Program-made: the position numbers and the translations under genes | Origin: Halosimplex halobium | Lineage (GTDB): Archaea; Halobacteriota; Halobacteria; Halobacteriales; Haloarculaceae | Assembly: GCF_051414055.1 (NCBI RefSeq) | Contig: NZ_JBLKNX010000004.1 | Coordinates: 299,709-363,708, forward strand | Length of the DNA: 64,000 bases | Direction: 5' to 3' | The notes under the pieces: model-generated | The model's input: only the letters and a program-made list of their open reading frames with translations | Database searches by the model: none | What the model was told of the DNA's origin: nothing | In this document: in pieces, positions 42,341-50,577 of the stretch | Position numbering within the stretch: position 1 is the stretch's first letter | Layout: each line of letters opens with the position of its first letter

Positions 42341-43933
42341 ATGGCGTCGACCATCCTCGTCGCGGGTACGGCCAGCCACGTCGGCAAGAGCACCGTCGCC
42401 GCGGGCCTCTGTCGGCTCCTCGCGGACCGGGGCGTCGCCGTGGCCCCGTTCAAGGCCCAGAACATGAGCAACAACGCCCGGGCGGTGCCGAAAGCCGAGG
42501 CCGTCACGGAAGCCGGGTCCGACACCGCGTTCGGCGAGATCGGCGTCTCGCAGTACGTCCAGGCCCGCGCGGCCCGCGTCGCGCCGACGACGGACCACAA
42601 CCCCGTCCTGCTCAAACCCCGCGGGGACAGCGAATCACAGCTCGTCCTCGACGGGGAAGCGGTCGCCCACTACGAGGCCGGCGAGTACTACGACGACCAC
42701 TGGGAACGCGCTCGCGAGACGGCCCGCCGCGCCCACGAGCGACTCGCGGCCGCCCACGACGTGGTCGTCGCCGAGGGGGCGGGCTCGATCGCCGAGCCGA
42801 ACCTCCGCGAGCGGGACCTCGCGAACATCGAGACCGCGCGGTTCGCCGACGCCCGAATCGTCCTCGCCGTGGATATCGAGCGCGGGGGCGCGTTCGCCAG
42901 CCTCGTCGGCACGGTGGAACTCCTGCCGGCGGACGTGCGCGAGCGGGTCGCCGGCGCGGTCCTGACGAAGTTCCGCGGCGACGCGTCGCTGCTCGACCCC
43001 GCGATCGAGGAGGTCGAGGAGCGGACGGGCGTCCCGATCCTGGGCGTGATCCCCCACGACGACCCCGGTCTGCCCGCCGAGGACAGCGTCGACCTCCCCG
43101 CCGAAGACGAACGGGCGGTCCGGAGCCGCGACGACAGCGTGCCCGACGAGCGGGCGGTCACCGTTGCCGTCCCGCGGCTCCCCAGGATCTCGAACTTTAC
43201 CGATCTGGAGCCGCTGGCCCGCGAACCCGGCGTCCGGGTGGTCTATCTCCCGCTGGACGCCGACCTCGCCGACCCCGAGGCGGTCGGCGCTGGCACCGGT
43301 CGCGGCGCCGACGCGGTGGTCCTGCCGGGCACGAAGAACACGGTCGACGACCTGCGGGCGCTCCGGGCGGCCGGCTTCCCCGAGCGACTCCGCGCGTTCG
43401 ACGGCCCGGTGGTCGGCCTCTGTGGCGGCTACCAGCTGCTCGGCGAGCGCATCACGAACGCGGGCGTCGAGAGCACCGACGACCTCGATACCCTCGAAGG
43501 TATCGGGCTGCTGCCGGTCGAGACGCGCTTCTCGCCGGACAAGCGGGTCGAGCAGACTGCCCGGCGGATGGAGGGGGCGGGTCCGCTGGCAGGCGCCGCC
43601 GGACGGGTCTCGGGCTACGAGATCCACATGGGCGAAACCCGGGTCGTCGACGGCGGGGCCGCCGACATGGACCGACCGTTCCCCGACACCGGGGCCGGCG
43701 CGGCGACCGACCGCGCGTTCGGCACCTATCTCCACGGGCTGTTCGAGAACGCGACCGCCCGCGAGGCGTTCGTCGACAGCGCTTTTGCCCACGTAGGTAT
43801 CGACCGGCCGGAGAGCCAGGCGGCGACCGATTCGCCGTACGACCGGGCGGCCGACCTGGTCGCGGGGCTCGGACGGGACGCGCTCGTCGAGGGACTCGGT
43901 CTGGACGCGCTCGACGGCGAAGCGGTCCGGTAG
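42341..43933 (+). CDS. cbiP: Cobyric acid synthase CbiP/CobQ
   Basis: The 530-residue enzyme amidates four carboxylates of adenosylcobyrinic diamide using glutamine and ATP. The N-terminal ATPase half has the P-loop GTASHVGKSTVAAGL (9-23), PFKAQNMSNNA, and the glutamine-amidotransferase half has a nucleophile Cys near 362 in GLCGGYQLLG, YEIHMGET and the catalytic His in TYLHGLFEN near 464. All are characteristic of CobQ/CbiP. It is in the same window as, but 13.5 kb from, the B12 salvage cluster. An insertion near residue 240-265 (acidic, ERAVRSRDDSVPDERAV type) is a haloarchaeal loop. TATTTA lies about 35 nt upstream. Confidence 0.94.
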   Translation: MASTILVAGTASHVGKSTVAAGLCRLLADRGVAVAPFKAQNMSNNARAVPKAEAVTEAGSDTAFGEIGVSQYVQARAARVAPTTDHNPVLLKPRGDSESQLVLDGEAVAHYEAGEYYDDHWERARETARRAHERLAAAHDVVVAEGAGSIAEPNLRERDLANIETARFADARIVLAVDIERGGAFASLVGTVELLPADVRERVAGAVLTKFRGDASLLDPAIEEVEERTGVPILGVIPHDDPGLPAEDSVDLPAEDERAVRSRDDSVPDERAVTVAVPRLPRISNFTDLEPLAREPGVRVVYLPLDADLADPEAVGAGTGRGADAVVLPGTKNTVDDLRALRAAGFPERLRAFDGPVVGLCGGYQLLGERITNAGVESTDDLDTLEGIGLLPVETRFSPDKRVEQTARRMEGAGPLAGAAGRVSGYEIHMGETRVVDGGAADMDRPFPDTGAGAATDRAFGTYLHGLFENATAREAFVDSAFAHVGIDRPESQAATDSPYDRAADLVAGLGRDALVEGLGLDALDGEAVR

Positions 43934-43963
43934 ACTCACCGGGTCGGCGACCGTACGTCGGGT

Positions 43964-44851
43964 ATGTCGCTTCCCTCCGTCGACGACGCCCGCGCGTGGA
44001 TCGGCGCTCGCTCCCCGCGAGGGATCGCGATCCGGGTCGCCGCGGTGGTCGCCGTCCTCGCGCTCGCGGGCGGGCTGGCGTTCTACGCGTACTTCGGGGT
44101 CTTCGCGCACCACGCCCCGGCGGAGGTCCGCGAGTCGGTCCGCGCCGACGGGAACGTGACCGTGAGCGAGGAGTACGGCGGGTTCGTCGTCTCGGACGCC
44201 GGCCCCGACGTCGAGCGCCTCGGCGTGGTGTTCTACCCCGGCGGTCGGGTGGCGCCCGACGCGTACCTCCCGACGGCGGCGCGGATCGCCGAGCGCGCGA
44301 ACGTCACCGTCGTCGTCCCGAAGCTGCGGGCGAACCTCGCGGTGTTCTCGGTCGGTCGGGCCGACGCGGTGCTCGCGGGCGAACGGAACGTCTCCCGATG
44401 GGTCGTCGGCGGGCACTCGCTGGGCGGGGCGATGGCGTGTCGGTACGCCGGGAACCACCCCGAGGCCGTCGACGGCCTGCTGCTCGTCGGCGCCTACTGC
44501 GACCGTCCGGTCCGCGGGATACCCGCGCTGGCGGTGGTCGGGACGCGCGATTCGGTGCTCGACCGTGGGCAGTTCGCCGACAGCCGCGACAATCTGCCCG
44601 CAGACGCGACCGTCGAGCGCATCCAGGGGATGAACCACTCCCAGGCGGGGTGGTACACCGGCCAGCGCGGCGACCGTCCGGCGCGGATCGGGACCGGGAC
44701 GGCCCACCGCCGGCTCGCGGCGGCCGTCGCCGACTGGCTCTGCGACGAGTTCGACCGCTGCGCGGTCGACGCTTCGCCACCGACGCTCGACGGCCCGCTG
44801 TCGTCCGCGCGGGAACGCGCAGCGCCGGCGAGGGTGGACGGCGAACCCTGA
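43964..44851 (+). CDS. Membrane-anchored alpha/beta hydrolase
   Basis: This 295-residue protein has one N-terminal membrane helix (about 24-46, IRVAAVVAVLALAGGLAFYAYF). An alpha/beta hydrolase domain follows: GVVFYPGGRV strand, VTVVVPKL, the nucleophile elbow GGHSLGGAMA, the Asp region VVGTRDSVLD, and the histidine in GMNHSQAGWY. It resembles the Abhydrolase_5/dienelactone-hydrolase-like group, and the catalytic domain is expected outside the cell. The substrate is unknown. The last 50 residues are a charged tail. It starts 31 bp after cbiP, possibly in one transcript. Confidence 0.8.
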   Translation: MSLPSVDDARAWIGARSPRGIAIRVAAVVAVLALAGGLAFYAYFGVFAHHAPAEVRESVRADGNVTVSEEYGGFVVSDAGPDVERLGVVFYPGGRVAPDAYLPTAARIAERANVTVVVPKLRANLAVFSVGRADAVLAGERNVSRWVVGGHSLGGAMACRYAGNHPEAVDGLLLVGAYCDRPVRGIPALAVVGTRDSVLDRGQFADSRDNLPADATVERIQGMNHSQAGWYTGQRGDRPARIGTGTAHRRLAAAVADWLCDEFDRCAVDASPPTLDGPLSSARERAAPARVDGEP

Positions 44852-44900
44852 TCTGGCCGGTCCGCTCGACGCTCGGCGAGACGTGCCTGGACGTGTGGTC

Positions 44901-44910
44901 GAATATATTC
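44901..44910. promoter_or_regulatory. AT-rich perfect palindrome in the narK upstream region
   Basis: GAATATATTC is a perfect 10-bp palindrome in an otherwise G+C-rich surrounding, about 100 nt before the MFS transporter start. It could be an operator or a TATA element of a second upstream promoter. Confidence 0.4.
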
Positions 44911-44930
44911 GGTAAAGTGGCCAGAGCGTT

Positions 44931-45000
44931 TCGAAATAGTTCGATCGCGTGCAGCATTTGCGAGACGGATCGGAACAAAATTACGGGCGTACTATTTCGA
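44931..45000. promoter_or_regulatory. NarO-like CGAA-N4-TTCG motif and inverted repeat upstream of narK-like gene
   Basis: CGAA-ATAG-TTCG at 44932-44943 has the form CGAA-N4-TTCG, which I recall as the sequence recognised by the haloarchaeal denitrification regulator NarO. The arm TCGAAATAGT (44931-44940) is also exactly inverted as ACTATTTCGA at 44991-45000. A TATA-like AAAATTA at 44977-44983 stands about 25-30 nt before the ATG at 45007, between the two arms. Confidence 0.55.
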
Positions 45001-45006
45001 GCCAGT

Positions 45007-46320
45007 ATGAGCGTGCATCGGATACGCGGGAGCTCGCGCCGGGGGCTGGTGTCGGCGACGCTCGGCTTCTTCGTGGGCTTCGCCGGCGTGGTGCTGTACG
45101 GGCCGGTCGCGACGGAGTTCGAGTCGGCGATGGGGCTGTCCGGGCTGGCGCTCGGGCTGCTCGTCGGGGCGCCCCAGCTGACGGGGTCGCTGCTGCGGGT
45201 CCCCTTCGGCGCGTGGGTCGACGATGTCGGGCCGCGCAAGCCCTTCCTGGTCCTCCTGAGCCTGTCGATCGTCGGGATGGCGGGCCTGTCGGTCCTGCTG
45301 GTGACGGCCTACCCCGGCGGACTGACGATGGAGCTGTACCCGCTCGTGTTCCTCTGCGGTGCCCTGAGCGGCTGCGGGATCGCGACCTTCTCCGTGGGGA
45401 CGACCCAGACTTCCTACTGGTACCCGAAGGACCGCCAGGGGACGGTACTGGCGGTGTACGCGGGGCTGGGCAACAGTTCGCCGGGGCTGTTCACGCTCCT
45501 GCTTCCCATCGCGCTGGCGGCGCTGGGGCTGACGACCGCCTACCTCGTCTGGTTCGCCTTCCTCGTCGCCGGGACGGTCGCCTACGCCGCGCTGGCGGTC
45601 GACCCGCCCTCCTTCCAGTTGCGAGAGCAGGGCCTCGATACCGACGAGGCGCGCCAGCGGGCCGAGGCGTACGGCCAGGAGCTGTTCCCGGCCGGCGACG
45701 CGTTCGCGTCGATCCGCGAGGCCGCAACGATCCCGCGGACGTGGGCGCTCGTGGCGCTGTTTTTCACCTCCTTCGGGGGCTTCCTGGCGCTGACGGTGTG
45801 GCTGCCGACCTACTGGACGGCGATCCACGGGATGGGCGTCCAGGGGGCCGGCGCGCTGACGGCCGTCGCGTTCACGCTGCCCGCGGCGGTCCTGCGGGTG
45901 CCGGGCGGGTATCTCAGCGACCGTATCGGCGGCGAGGTGACGGCCGTCGGGAGCTTCGTCGTCGTCGGCCTCGCGGCGCTCGGGCTCGTCGTCACGCGCA
46001 CCTACGGGACCGCGCTGGGGGCGACGGTCTGCCTGGCGGTGGGGGTCGGTGTCGCCAACGCCGCCGTCTTCCAGCTCGTCCCGAAGTACGTCCCGGAGGC
46101 CGTCGGCGGCGCCTCGGGGCTGGTCGGCGGCCTCGGCGCGTTCGGTGGGTTCGTCGTCCCGCCGGTACTGGGGCTGTTCGTCGACAGCTTCGGCGAGTCG
46201 GGGTACGCGACCGGCTTCGTCGTCTTCGTCGCGCTCGCGCTGGCGTCGGTCGCGCTCGCCGAACGGCTCTACCGGACCCGCGCGAGCGTCGGGGTCGACG
46301 CCGCGGCGGCCGGGGAGTGA
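45007..46320 (+). CDS. narK: NarK-like major facilitator transporter (nitrate/nitrite family)
   Basis: This 437-residue MFS protein has 12 hydrophobic segments. Family marks are LRVPFGAWVDDVGPRKPFL between helices 2 and 3 (the GxxxDxxGxR loop), GIATFSVGTTQTSYWYPKDRQGTVLAVYAGLGNSSPG in the NNP-type nitrate signature region, and a second LRVPGGYLSDRIGG loop in the other half with VANAAVFQLVPKYVPEAVGGASGLVGGLGAFGGF, the second NNP signature. NNP proteins exchange or take up nitrate and nitrite. The promoter carries a NarO-like motif, in line with use in anaerobic nitrate respiration. No nitrate reductase genes are in the window. Confidence 0.87.
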   Translation: MSVHRIRGSSRRGLVSATLGFFVGFAGVVLYGPVATEFESAMGLSGLALGLLVGAPQLTGSLLRVPFGAWVDDVGPRKPFLVLLSLSIVGMAGLSVLLVTAYPGGLTMELYPLVFLCGALSGCGIATFSVGTTQTSYWYPKDRQGTVLAVYAGLGNSSPGLFTLLLPIALAALGLTTAYLVWFAFLVAGTVAYAALAVDPPSFQLREQGLDTDEARQRAEAYGQELFPAGDAFASIREAATIPRTWALVALFFTSFGGFLALTVWLPTYWTAIHGMGVQGAGALTAVAFTLPAAVLRVPGGYLSDRIGGEVTAVGSFVVVGLAALGLVVTRTYGTALGATVCLAVGVGVANAAVFQLVPKYVPEAVGGASGLVGGLGAFGGFVVPPVLGLFVDSFGESGYATGFVVFVALALASVALAERLYRTRASVGVDAAAAGE

Positions 46321-46371
46321 GCGTCGGTCGCGGCCTCGCTCACGGTCCGCGCGGACGCGAGTCGGGCGGCC

Positions 46372-48033
46372 TCACTCGACGGTGATCTCGACCTCGTGGG
46401 TCGTCGAGTGGCCCGTGTTGTCCGTGGCCGTGAGCGCGACGGTGTAGGTCCCCGCGGTCTCGTAGGCGTGGGAGACCCACCAGCCTTCGGCGGTCGTCCC
46501 GTCGCCGAACGCCCAGGCGAGCGCGTCGATCCAGCGGTCCTCGCCGGAGCAGTCGCGGGCCTCGAACTCGACGGTCTCGTCGACGGCCGCGTCGGTCGTG
46601 CTCGGGTCGGCCGTCGCGACCTTCTCGGTCAGCTCGGTGACGGTGATCGCCAGCCCGTGGGTCGTCGACTCGCCGGCGTCGTTCGTCGCGGTGAGCGTGA
46701 CGTCGTACTGCCCGGGGTCGTCGAAGGTGTGGGAGGCCCACCAGCCCTCGGCGGTCGCGCCGTCGCCGAACGCCCAGGCGAGCGAGTCGATCCAGTGGTC
46801 CTCGCCGGACCGGTCGCGGGCCTCGAACTGGACGGTGTCGCCCTCGGTGGCCTCGGTCCGACTCGGGTCGTGGAGCGCGATCGGTTCCTCGGAGGTCTCG
46901 GCGAGCCACTGGCGGACGAACCCGCCGTGTTCCTCGGGCGCCGAGCGCAGCGTCCACTCGTCGGCGCCGCCCGCGCCGGGGGAGTCGAACATCGCCGGCG
47001 CCCAGGAGTCGTCGAAACACCAGGCGGCCCACCCCATGTTCTCGTAGCCCTCGACCCACTCGCGGAACGGCTGGCCCCAGTCGGTGTTGGTGCCGTAGTC
47101 GAGGCCGTCGCTGTAGGGGTCCCAGCCGAACTCGGTGACGAAGACGGGCACGTCCTCGGCGGGCGCGCCGTAGGTGTCGTCGAACTCGTCGGGCTGGCCG
47201 TTGTCCGGGTAGATGTGGGCGGCGTAAATCAGGTTCTCCCCCTCGAAGGGGTACTCCGGGGCGAAGTTCGTCCGGGAGGTCCAGCTCGGCGACCCGATGA
47301 CGATGGGGGTCTCGGGGGCCGCCTCGCGGACCATGTCCACCCACGGCTGGGCCGTCTCGCGCCACAGGAGCCACTCCTCCTCGGGGCTCTCGACGTTCTC
47401 GCCGTTGTCGCTCCAGAAGATCGGGTAGGTCGGCTCGTTGAACAGCTCGTAGCAGACGTGCTCGTCGTCGGCGAAGGCGGGCGCGACGCCGCCCCAGAAG
47501 TTCCGGACGATCTCGTCGGGGCTGGTGTCGTAGTCGGCGTCCTCGGCCGCCGCCTCGGTGTAGGGGTGGATGATGTGGAAGTCGATCAGCGCGTAGGTGC
47601 CCCGCTCGCCCAGCAGGTCGACGACCGGCCGGAGCACCTCATCGACCAGCGCGTCGACGCCCAGCTGGTCGACGTCCCACTGGGTGACCGGCAGGCGGAC
47701 GACGTTGGGATACCAGCCGCGGGCGGGGTCGCTCGCCCACCCGACGACCTCCGTCGGAGTCTTCGGGTGGATCCCGTCGACCTCGTAGAACCCCATCGAC
47801 GCCGTCGCGAGGCCGCGCAGCCTGACGGGCTCGCCCTCCTCGTCTCGCACCCACTTCCCGTCGGTGTGCAGCCGCGGCGGCGTCCCCTCGTCGGCCGCCG
47901 CGGTCCCCGTCAGCCCGCCGAGGGCGACGCCGGCCACCCCCGCGCCCGTCGCCCGGAGGACGCCCCGCCGCGTCGCCTCACGTGTGTCCGTTCGTTCCTC
48001 GTCTGATCCGTTCCGATTGGCATCCGGTGTCAT
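46372..48033 (-). CDS. Secreted GH5 glycoside hydrolase (cellulase-like) with two PKD domains
   Basis: The protein has 553 residues. A twin-arginine signal (TRRGVLRATGAGVAGVALGG, cleaved near residue 47) is followed by a TIM-barrel catalytic domain to about 375. The GH5 acid/base E200 is in ELFNEPTYP and the nucleophile E301 in VTEFGWDP. LRGLATASMGFYE and YPNVVRLPVTQWDV at the start of the barrel also fit. Two consecutive PKD-like domains of about 85 residues follow, each with WAFGDGATAEGWWASHTF and TVALTATDN-type strands. It probably degrades beta-glucan or mannan outside the cell; the exact substrate cannot be read. A TrmB gene lies just upstream on the same strand. Confidence 0.88.
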   Translation of the reverse strand: MTPDANRNGSDEERTDTREATRRGVLRATGAGVAGVALGGLTGTAAADEGTPPRLHTDGKWVRDEEGEPVRLRGLATASMGFYEVDGIHPKTPTEVVGWASDPARGWYPNVVRLPVTQWDVDQLGVDALVDEVLRPVVDLLGERGTYALIDFHIIHPYTEAAAEDADYDTSPDEIVRNFWGGVAPAFADDEHVCYELFNEPTYPIFWSDNGENVESPEEEWLLWRETAQPWVDMVREAAPETPIVIGSPSWTSRTNFAPEYPFEGENLIYAAHIYPDNGQPDEFDDTYGAPAEDVPVFVTEFGWDPYSDGLDYGTNTDWGQPFREWVEGYENMGWAAWCFDDSWAPAMFDSPGAGGADEWTLRSAPEEHGGFVRQWLAETSEEPIALHDPSRTEATEGDTVQFEARDRSGEDHWIDSLAWAFGDGATAEGWWASHTFDDPGQYDVTLTATNDAGESTTHGLAITVTELTEKVATADPSTTDAAVDETVEFEARDCSGEDRWIDALAWAFGDGTTAEGWWVSHAYETAGTYTVALTATDNTGHSTTHEVEITVE

Positions 48034-48140
48034 GCGAGCCGGTCATCGGTACGACACGACGTAATACCACAGCCGAGTGAAACGTCGCGGAGCCGATACC
48101 GCGGGTGTTTCACAGTGTGAGACGACGGGGGAGCGGTCGG

Positions 48141-48956
48141 TCAGTCGGTGCCGGGGTCGTCGACGGGCAACAGGCCGGTGGCCATCAGCCGTCGGACGAT
48201 GGTGACGAGGCCGTTGTCGAACCCGCGGCCGAAGACGGCCTGCTCGTCGGCCTCCGCGTCGGACCCGTGGGTCGTGCTGACCAGGATGGTCGTGCGATCG
48301 ACCAGCAGGATGCGCGTGATCTCGACGTCCTCGTCGAGGGCCGACCCGCGGAGCCACTCCAGCTCGGAGACGAACACCTCGGCGTCGGGGAGGGCCGCCT
48401 GGACCCGGTCCCGCAGCGCCTCGGTCACCGTCCCGACGACGATCGAGGCCTCCCGGTTCTCGGCGGACGCGAGCGAGTCGAACAGCGACTCGGTGGCCAC
48501 CGCCTCCGAGCCGAGGATCAGGACGGCCTCCTCGTCGGCCTCCCCGAGGAGCTGTCTGGTCCGGTTGCCGATGGCCGCGCGCCCGGTGAGCGACCAGACC
48601 TCGTGGGTGCCGTCCTGCTCGTCGGTGCCGCTGGCCGGCTCGATACCGTCGAGCGCCTCCCGTAGCGAGTCGGTCTTGGCCTCGTACTCCGCCCGGAGCA
48701 TCTCGGCGGCCTCCTCGATGCCGACCGCGCGGAACTGCTGGGGGTTGGCGTGCTGGATCTCGACCAGCCCCTTCGTCTCCAGCACGCGCACCGCGTCGTA
48801 GACGCGCGTGCGGGGCACCTCCGAGACCTCACTTATCTCCTTGGCCGTGGCCTGCGGGAGCCGCGTCAGCGCCACAAACGACTTTGCCTCGTACTCCTTG
48901 AGCCCGAGGCCCTGTAACAGTTCGATCGCCTGGTCCGTGTTCGAGATGTCATCCAT
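48141..48956 (-). CDS. TrmB-family transcriptional regulator
   Basis: The protein has 271 residues. An N-terminal winged helix (residues 8-80: LLQGLGLKEYEAKSFVALTRLPQATAKEISEVSEVPRTRVYDAVRVLETKGLVEI, quoted in parts) has the typical TrmB EYEAK and PRTRVYDA motifs. A helical linker (LRAEYEAKTDSLREALDGIE) and a phospholipase-D-like effector domain follow (EEAVLILGSEAVATESLFDSLASAE, VVGTVTEALRDRVQ). TrmB proteins respond to sugars and control central and sugar metabolism; direct position upstream of the GH5 gene (107 bp, same strand) suggests that role. It shares the element TAGGGTCCCAACC with the divergent TrmB gene 49323. Confidence 0.88.
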   Translation of the reverse strand: MDDISNTDQAIELLQGLGLKEYEAKSFVALTRLPQATAKEISEVSEVPRTRVYDAVRVLETKGLVEIQHANPQQFRAVGIEEAAEMLRAEYEAKTDSLREALDGIEPASGTDEQDGTHEVWSLTGRAAIGNRTRQLLGEADEEAVLILGSEAVATESLFDSLASAENREASIVVGTVTEALRDRVQAALPDAEVFVSELEWLRGSALDEDVEITRILLVDRTTILVSTTHGSDAEADEQAVFGRGFDNGLVTIVRRLMATGLLPVDDPGTD

Positions 48957-48969
48957 AGGGTCCCAACCT
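48957..48969. promoter_or_regulatory. Shared 13-bp element, copy at the TrmB (48956) start
   Basis: TAGGGTCCCAACC contains the palindrome GGGTCCC and lies directly before the ATG of the minus-strand TrmB gene. The identical 13 bp recurs at 49257-49269 before the divergent TrmB gene. Two exact copies 300 bp apart suggest a regulatory site for one or both regulators. Confidence 0.5.
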
Positions 48970-49071
48970 AGCGCCCGGTCGCCCGGTCACTAGCCCGGTG
49001 TAACTCCTCCAGATGAAAACCACTTCCCCTTGTGTACTGCCCGCACCGCCCCCCCCGATCGGGAGAGTGCG

Positions 49072-49084
49072 ACCGATATATAGG
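49072..49084. promoter_or_regulatory. TATA-like sequence between the divergent TrmB genes
   Basis: CCGATATATAGGT is the most AT-rich spot in the first part of the 366-bp gap. It can serve as the minus-strand TATA box, starting about 95 nt before the 48956 ATG. A second AT-rich stretch at 49200-49216 (AATCACAATAGTATTTTAC) likely serves the plus-strand gene, starting near 49240. The rest of the gap holds no gene that I can support. Confidence 0.45.
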
Positions 49085-49239
49085 TCGATAGCGCCGCTAT
49101 CCCCGAGTATCCCCGTGTCCGCCGTCGCTGGCGGCACGTCGCCCTCGCGACGGACGAGGCGGCGGCGACCCGTTGCCCGAATCTGTTCACTCAGATAATC
49201 ACAATAGTATTTTACGGCTCTACCGCCAACCTATCGCTG

Positions 49240-49287
49240 GCCCGCGGCCACCAGTAGGGTCCCAACCACGCTGACGGCCGCGGGCCC
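49240..49287 (+). promoter_or_regulatory. Stem-loop in the 5' leader of TrmB gene 49323
   Basis: GGCCCGCGGCC (49240-49250) and GGCCGCGGGCC (49277-49287) form a perfect 11-bp inverted repeat with a 26-nt loop. The loop carries the second copy of TAGGGTCCCAACC (49257-49269). If transcription starts near 49240 the RNA would begin with this hairpin. It could be a protein-binding site in DNA or an RNA structure. Confidence 0.5.
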
Positions 49288-49322
49288 TCTCCGACGAGCG
49301 GCCCCGCGGCGAGCGTGATCCA

Positions 49323-50117
49323 ATGTCCCAGGACCCACCAGAGTCGGCCCGGTCGGTCGCCGTCGAACAGCTCACCGAACTCGGCCTGAGTACCTACGCC
49401 GCGCGGACGTTCGTGGCGCTGGTCGAACTGGGCGAGGGGACGGCACAGGACGTGAGCGACGTGGCCGACGTTCCGCGGACCCGGGTCTACGACGCCGCTA
49501 CCGAGCTACGGGACCGGGGACTGGTCGACGTGCGCCAGTCGACGCCCAAGCGCTTCTGGCCGGTCTCGGCGGCGACGGGCGCCCGTCACTTCGAGCGGTA
49601 CTACCGACACCGCGTCGAGCGGCTGACCGAGGCGCTGGACGCGGTCGAACCCGTCGACCGTGCCGACGAGCAGCGCGGCGTCTGGACCGTCACCGGTCGG
49701 GAGACGGTGGACGAACGAGTGCTCGAACTGCTCGACGAGGCGGAGGAGGAGGTCGTCTTCATGACCGTCGAGTCGCTGCTGACCGACGAGGTCGTCGACC
49801 GCCTGGCCGCCGCGAGCGACCGCGGCGTCTCGATCCGGGTGTCGGGACTCTCCGACTCCGTCGGGGCGGTCCTCGACGAGCGGGTGCCCGGGGTCGACCC
49901 GTTCGACTCGATCTGGGTCGGGTCGGACACGCCCGCCGGCCGCCTGCTGATGGTCGACCAGCGGCGCGCGCTCGTGAGCGTCCTCGTCGCGGGCGAGGGC
50001 GACCGGCCGCCCGAACCGCTCGACGAGACCGCCATCTGGGGGTCCGGCGAGACCAACAGCCTCGTCGTCGTGCTGCGTGCGATATTCACCTGGCAACTCG
50101 ACGGCGACCGTGCATGA
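49323..50117 (+). CDS. TrmB-family transcriptional regulator
   Basis: This 264-residue protein is similar in plan to the divergent gene: winged helix (EQLTELGLSTYAARTFVALVELGEGTAQDVSDVADVPRTRVYDAATELRDRGLVDV in parts) with the PRTRVYDA recognition motif. A helix (FERYYRHRVERLTEALDAVE) follows, then a phospholipase-D-like effector domain (EEEVVFMTVESLLTDEVVDRLAAASDRGVSIRVSG, RLLMVDQRRALVSVLV). The effector is expected to be a sugar or phosphosugar. It is likely a paralogue of the 48141-48956 protein. The leader of about 80 nt with a hairpin is unusual for a haloarchaeal gene. Confidence 0.87.
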   Translation: MSQDPPESARSVAVEQLTELGLSTYAARTFVALVELGEGTAQDVSDVADVPRTRVYDAATELRDRGLVDVRQSTPKRFWPVSAATGARHFERYYRHRVERLTEALDAVEPVDRADEQRGVWTVTGRETVDERVLELLDEAEEEVVFMTVESLLTDEVVDRLAAASDRGVSIRVSGLSDSVGAVLDERVPGVDPFDSIWVGSDTPAGRLLMVDQRRALVSVLVAGEGDRPPEPLDETAIWGSGETNSLVVVLRAIFTWQLDGDRA

Positions 50118-50241
50118 CCGCCTGTGTCACCCGAATTCTCACAACAACTCTTTCCCGCTCGACACCGACGATGTTGTATGAAAGGCGTACTACGAACGAT
50201 CCCAGCGGAGCCGGACCTGCGCGAGACACGGGGGTGGCCTG

Positions 50242-50553
50242 ATGGGTGACGGTTCCGGCGTCGACAGCCCGACGGGAGGGTCGGCGGGCGAGCCGATACT
50301 CCTCCGTCACGACTGGACGGGGCGACGCGAACCGGCCACGGCCGTCGTCTAGGCCGTCGCGGTCGCGACGGACAGTGCCGTCTCCGAACTCGAACCGCTC
50401 GGAAACGCCGTCGACCCGGACGCGCTCGGCGGCCTGGTCGACAGGGAGCGCGACGGCTCGCCGGTCGAGGTGTCGTTCGAGTATGGGGGGACCGAGGTCG
50501 TCGTCCGGAGCGACGGGACGATCACGGTCTGTACGGTCGTCGACGACGCGTGA
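50242..50553 (+). pseudogene. HalOD1-type small protein interrupted by an in-frame TAG
   Basis: From the ATG at 50242 the frame encodes GEPILLRHDWTGRREPATAVV, then TAG at 50350-50352, then AVAVATDSAVSELEPLGNAVDPDALGGLVDR (split here), VEVSFEYGGTEVVVRSDGTITV and a TGA at 50551. Without the TAG this is a complete 103-residue HalOD1-like domain protein, a common haloarchaeal stand-alone output domain. One substitution (for example GAG to TAG, since Glu is frequent at this place) breaks it. The rest of the frame is intact, so the lesion is recent, or a sequencing error. A 23-codon frame at 50178-50249 overlaps its start. Confidence 0.7.
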
Positions 50554-50577
50554 ACGCGAGTCGCCGTCGCGAGTCGG

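Noticed and set aside
50178..50249. 23-codon frame before the HalOD1 pseudogene
   Set aside because: It overlaps the next start but has no recognisable features and no clear promoter; too short to support as a gene.
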